NCBI RefSeq assembly: GCF_900188355.1
Contig: NZ_FZNX01000002.1
Span: forward strand, 124,001-188,000
Source: Lutibacter flavus
GTDB taxonomy: Bacteria; Bacteroidota; Bacteroidia; Flavobacteriales; Flavobacteriaceae
DNA: 64,000 bases
Direction: 5' to 3'
Positions 63,638 through 64,000 of this stretch are shown one piece after another. How positions within the stretch are numbered: the stretch's first letter is position 1; each line of letters starts with the position of its first letter. A program made the translations under genes and the position numbers. The notes under the pieces were generated by a model. The model had not been told where the DNA came from. It made no database searches and was given only the letters and a program-made list of their open reading frames with translations.

Positions 63638-64000
63638 ATGGCAGAAGACAAAGAAAAAGCAGCAAAATTAAAAGCATTACAACTTACTTTAGATAAATTA
63701 GATAAAGCTTATGGAAAAGGAACCGTAATGAAAATGGGTGATGTTGCTATTGATGATATAGATGCAATTTCAACAGGTTCATTGGGATTAGATTTAGCTT
63801 TAGGTGTTGGTGGATATCCAAGAGGTAGAGTTATTGAAATTTACGGACCAGAATCATCGGGTAAAACAACTTTAACATTACATGCAATTGCTGAAGCGCA
63901 AAAAGCAGGAGGTATAGCGGCTTTTATTGATGCAGAACACGCTTTTGATCGTTTTTATGCTCAAAACTTAGGTATTGATATTGATAATTTAATTATTTCT
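63638..64000 (+). CDS. recA: Recombinase RecA, 5' part cut by the right edge
   Basis: 121 codons from the ATG at 63638 stay open to the edge. The N-terminal helix is followed by [47 protein letters not shown] (Walker A GPESSGKT) and [11 protein letters not shown], all canonical RecA. It promotes strand exchange and SOS induction. Its loading partner RecO is also encoded in this window at 13.2 kb. Confidence 0.97.
   Translation, partial: MAEDKEKAAKLKALQLTLDKLDKAYGKGTVMKMGDVAIDDIDAISTGSLGLDLALGVGGYPRGRVIEIYGPESSGKTTLTLHAIAEAQKAGGIAAFIDAEHAFDRFYAQNLGIDIDNLIIS

Noticed and set aside
1-64000. CRISPR arrays, tRNA/rRNA genes, insertion sequences, prophage or toxin-antitoxin genes
   Set aside because: A read-through by eye found no regularly spaced repeats, no TpsiC-loop signatures and no transposase, integrase or phage proteins. 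A tool-based scan could still find a diverged small RNA.

Overview
The window looks like chromosomal DNA of a marine- or soil-type flavobacterium (Bacteroidota, family Flavobacteriaceae; genus not determined). The reasons are very low GC, promoters of the TTG-N17-23-TAnnTTTG type, almost no Shine-Dalgarno sequences, two giant secreted proteins with type IX secretion (T9SS) C-terminal domains, a PorZ homologue, a TonB-dependent receptor, a DUF4175 protein, and the phylum-typical gene set around mnmG, ybeY, recO and rnr. No rRNA, tRNA, CRISPR array, transposase or prophage gene was seen.

Layout. 0-0.3 kb: the start of a signal-peptide gene leaving the left edge, preceded by a possible 64-aa ORF with a good promoter. 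0.5-10.6 kb: two tandem paralogous giant surface proteins. 10.7-16.2 kb: operon porZ-recO-TonB receptor. 16.5-18.6 kb: LytS/LytTR-type two-component pair. 18.7-23.5 kb: hemolysin III family protein, acyltransferase, small membrane proteins and trpS. 23.6-24.7 kb: a GH26 mannanase-like enzyme. 24.8-30.3 kb: a complete ammonifying nitrite reductase operon (outer-membrane barrel, nrfH, nrfA, resB-like, ccsA-like), so the organism can probably reduce nitrite to ammonium. 30.4-36.5 kb: Tas-like aldo-keto reductase, GntP permease, pgk, holB and two unknown genes. 36.5-40.5 kb: Skp/OmpH lipoprotein, methyltransferase, mnmG and ybeY, with two parS-like palindromes bracketing mnmG. 40.5-46.4 kb: DUF4175 protein and a NarL-type two-component system with two unknown genes upstream. 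46.4-48.5 kb: a mini-locus with a 50-aa membrane protein and a structured RNA tail, then gltX. 48.5-54.9 kb: thioesterase, Tat-exported molybdenum hydroxylase pair, SPFH protein, tatA, adhesin-like and DUF302 proteins. 54.9-64 kb: rnr (leftward), then mainly rightward genes dagK, rpiB, CDF transporter, ElaA, NUDIX, SDR, SEC-C protein, cupin and the start of recA.

Chromosome architecture. Most genes left of 57.1 kb run leftward and nearly all genes right of 57.2 kb run rightward. Just right of the switch lies about 0.5 kb of very AT-rich, gene-free DNA (58.36-58.87 kb) holding six TTATNNACA-like boxes, one of them a good DnaA box. Two parS-like sites lie 18-20 kb away. Together these suggest that the window spans the replication origin. 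This is an inference, and a weaker density of similar boxes occurs in other AT-rich gaps.

No clear new defence or biosynthetic system was found. The best candidates for undescribed biology are the origin-like region, the small-protein/structured-RNA locus upstream of gltX, the REP-like dispersed repeat, and the unknown genes transcribed together with the NarL-type two-component system.
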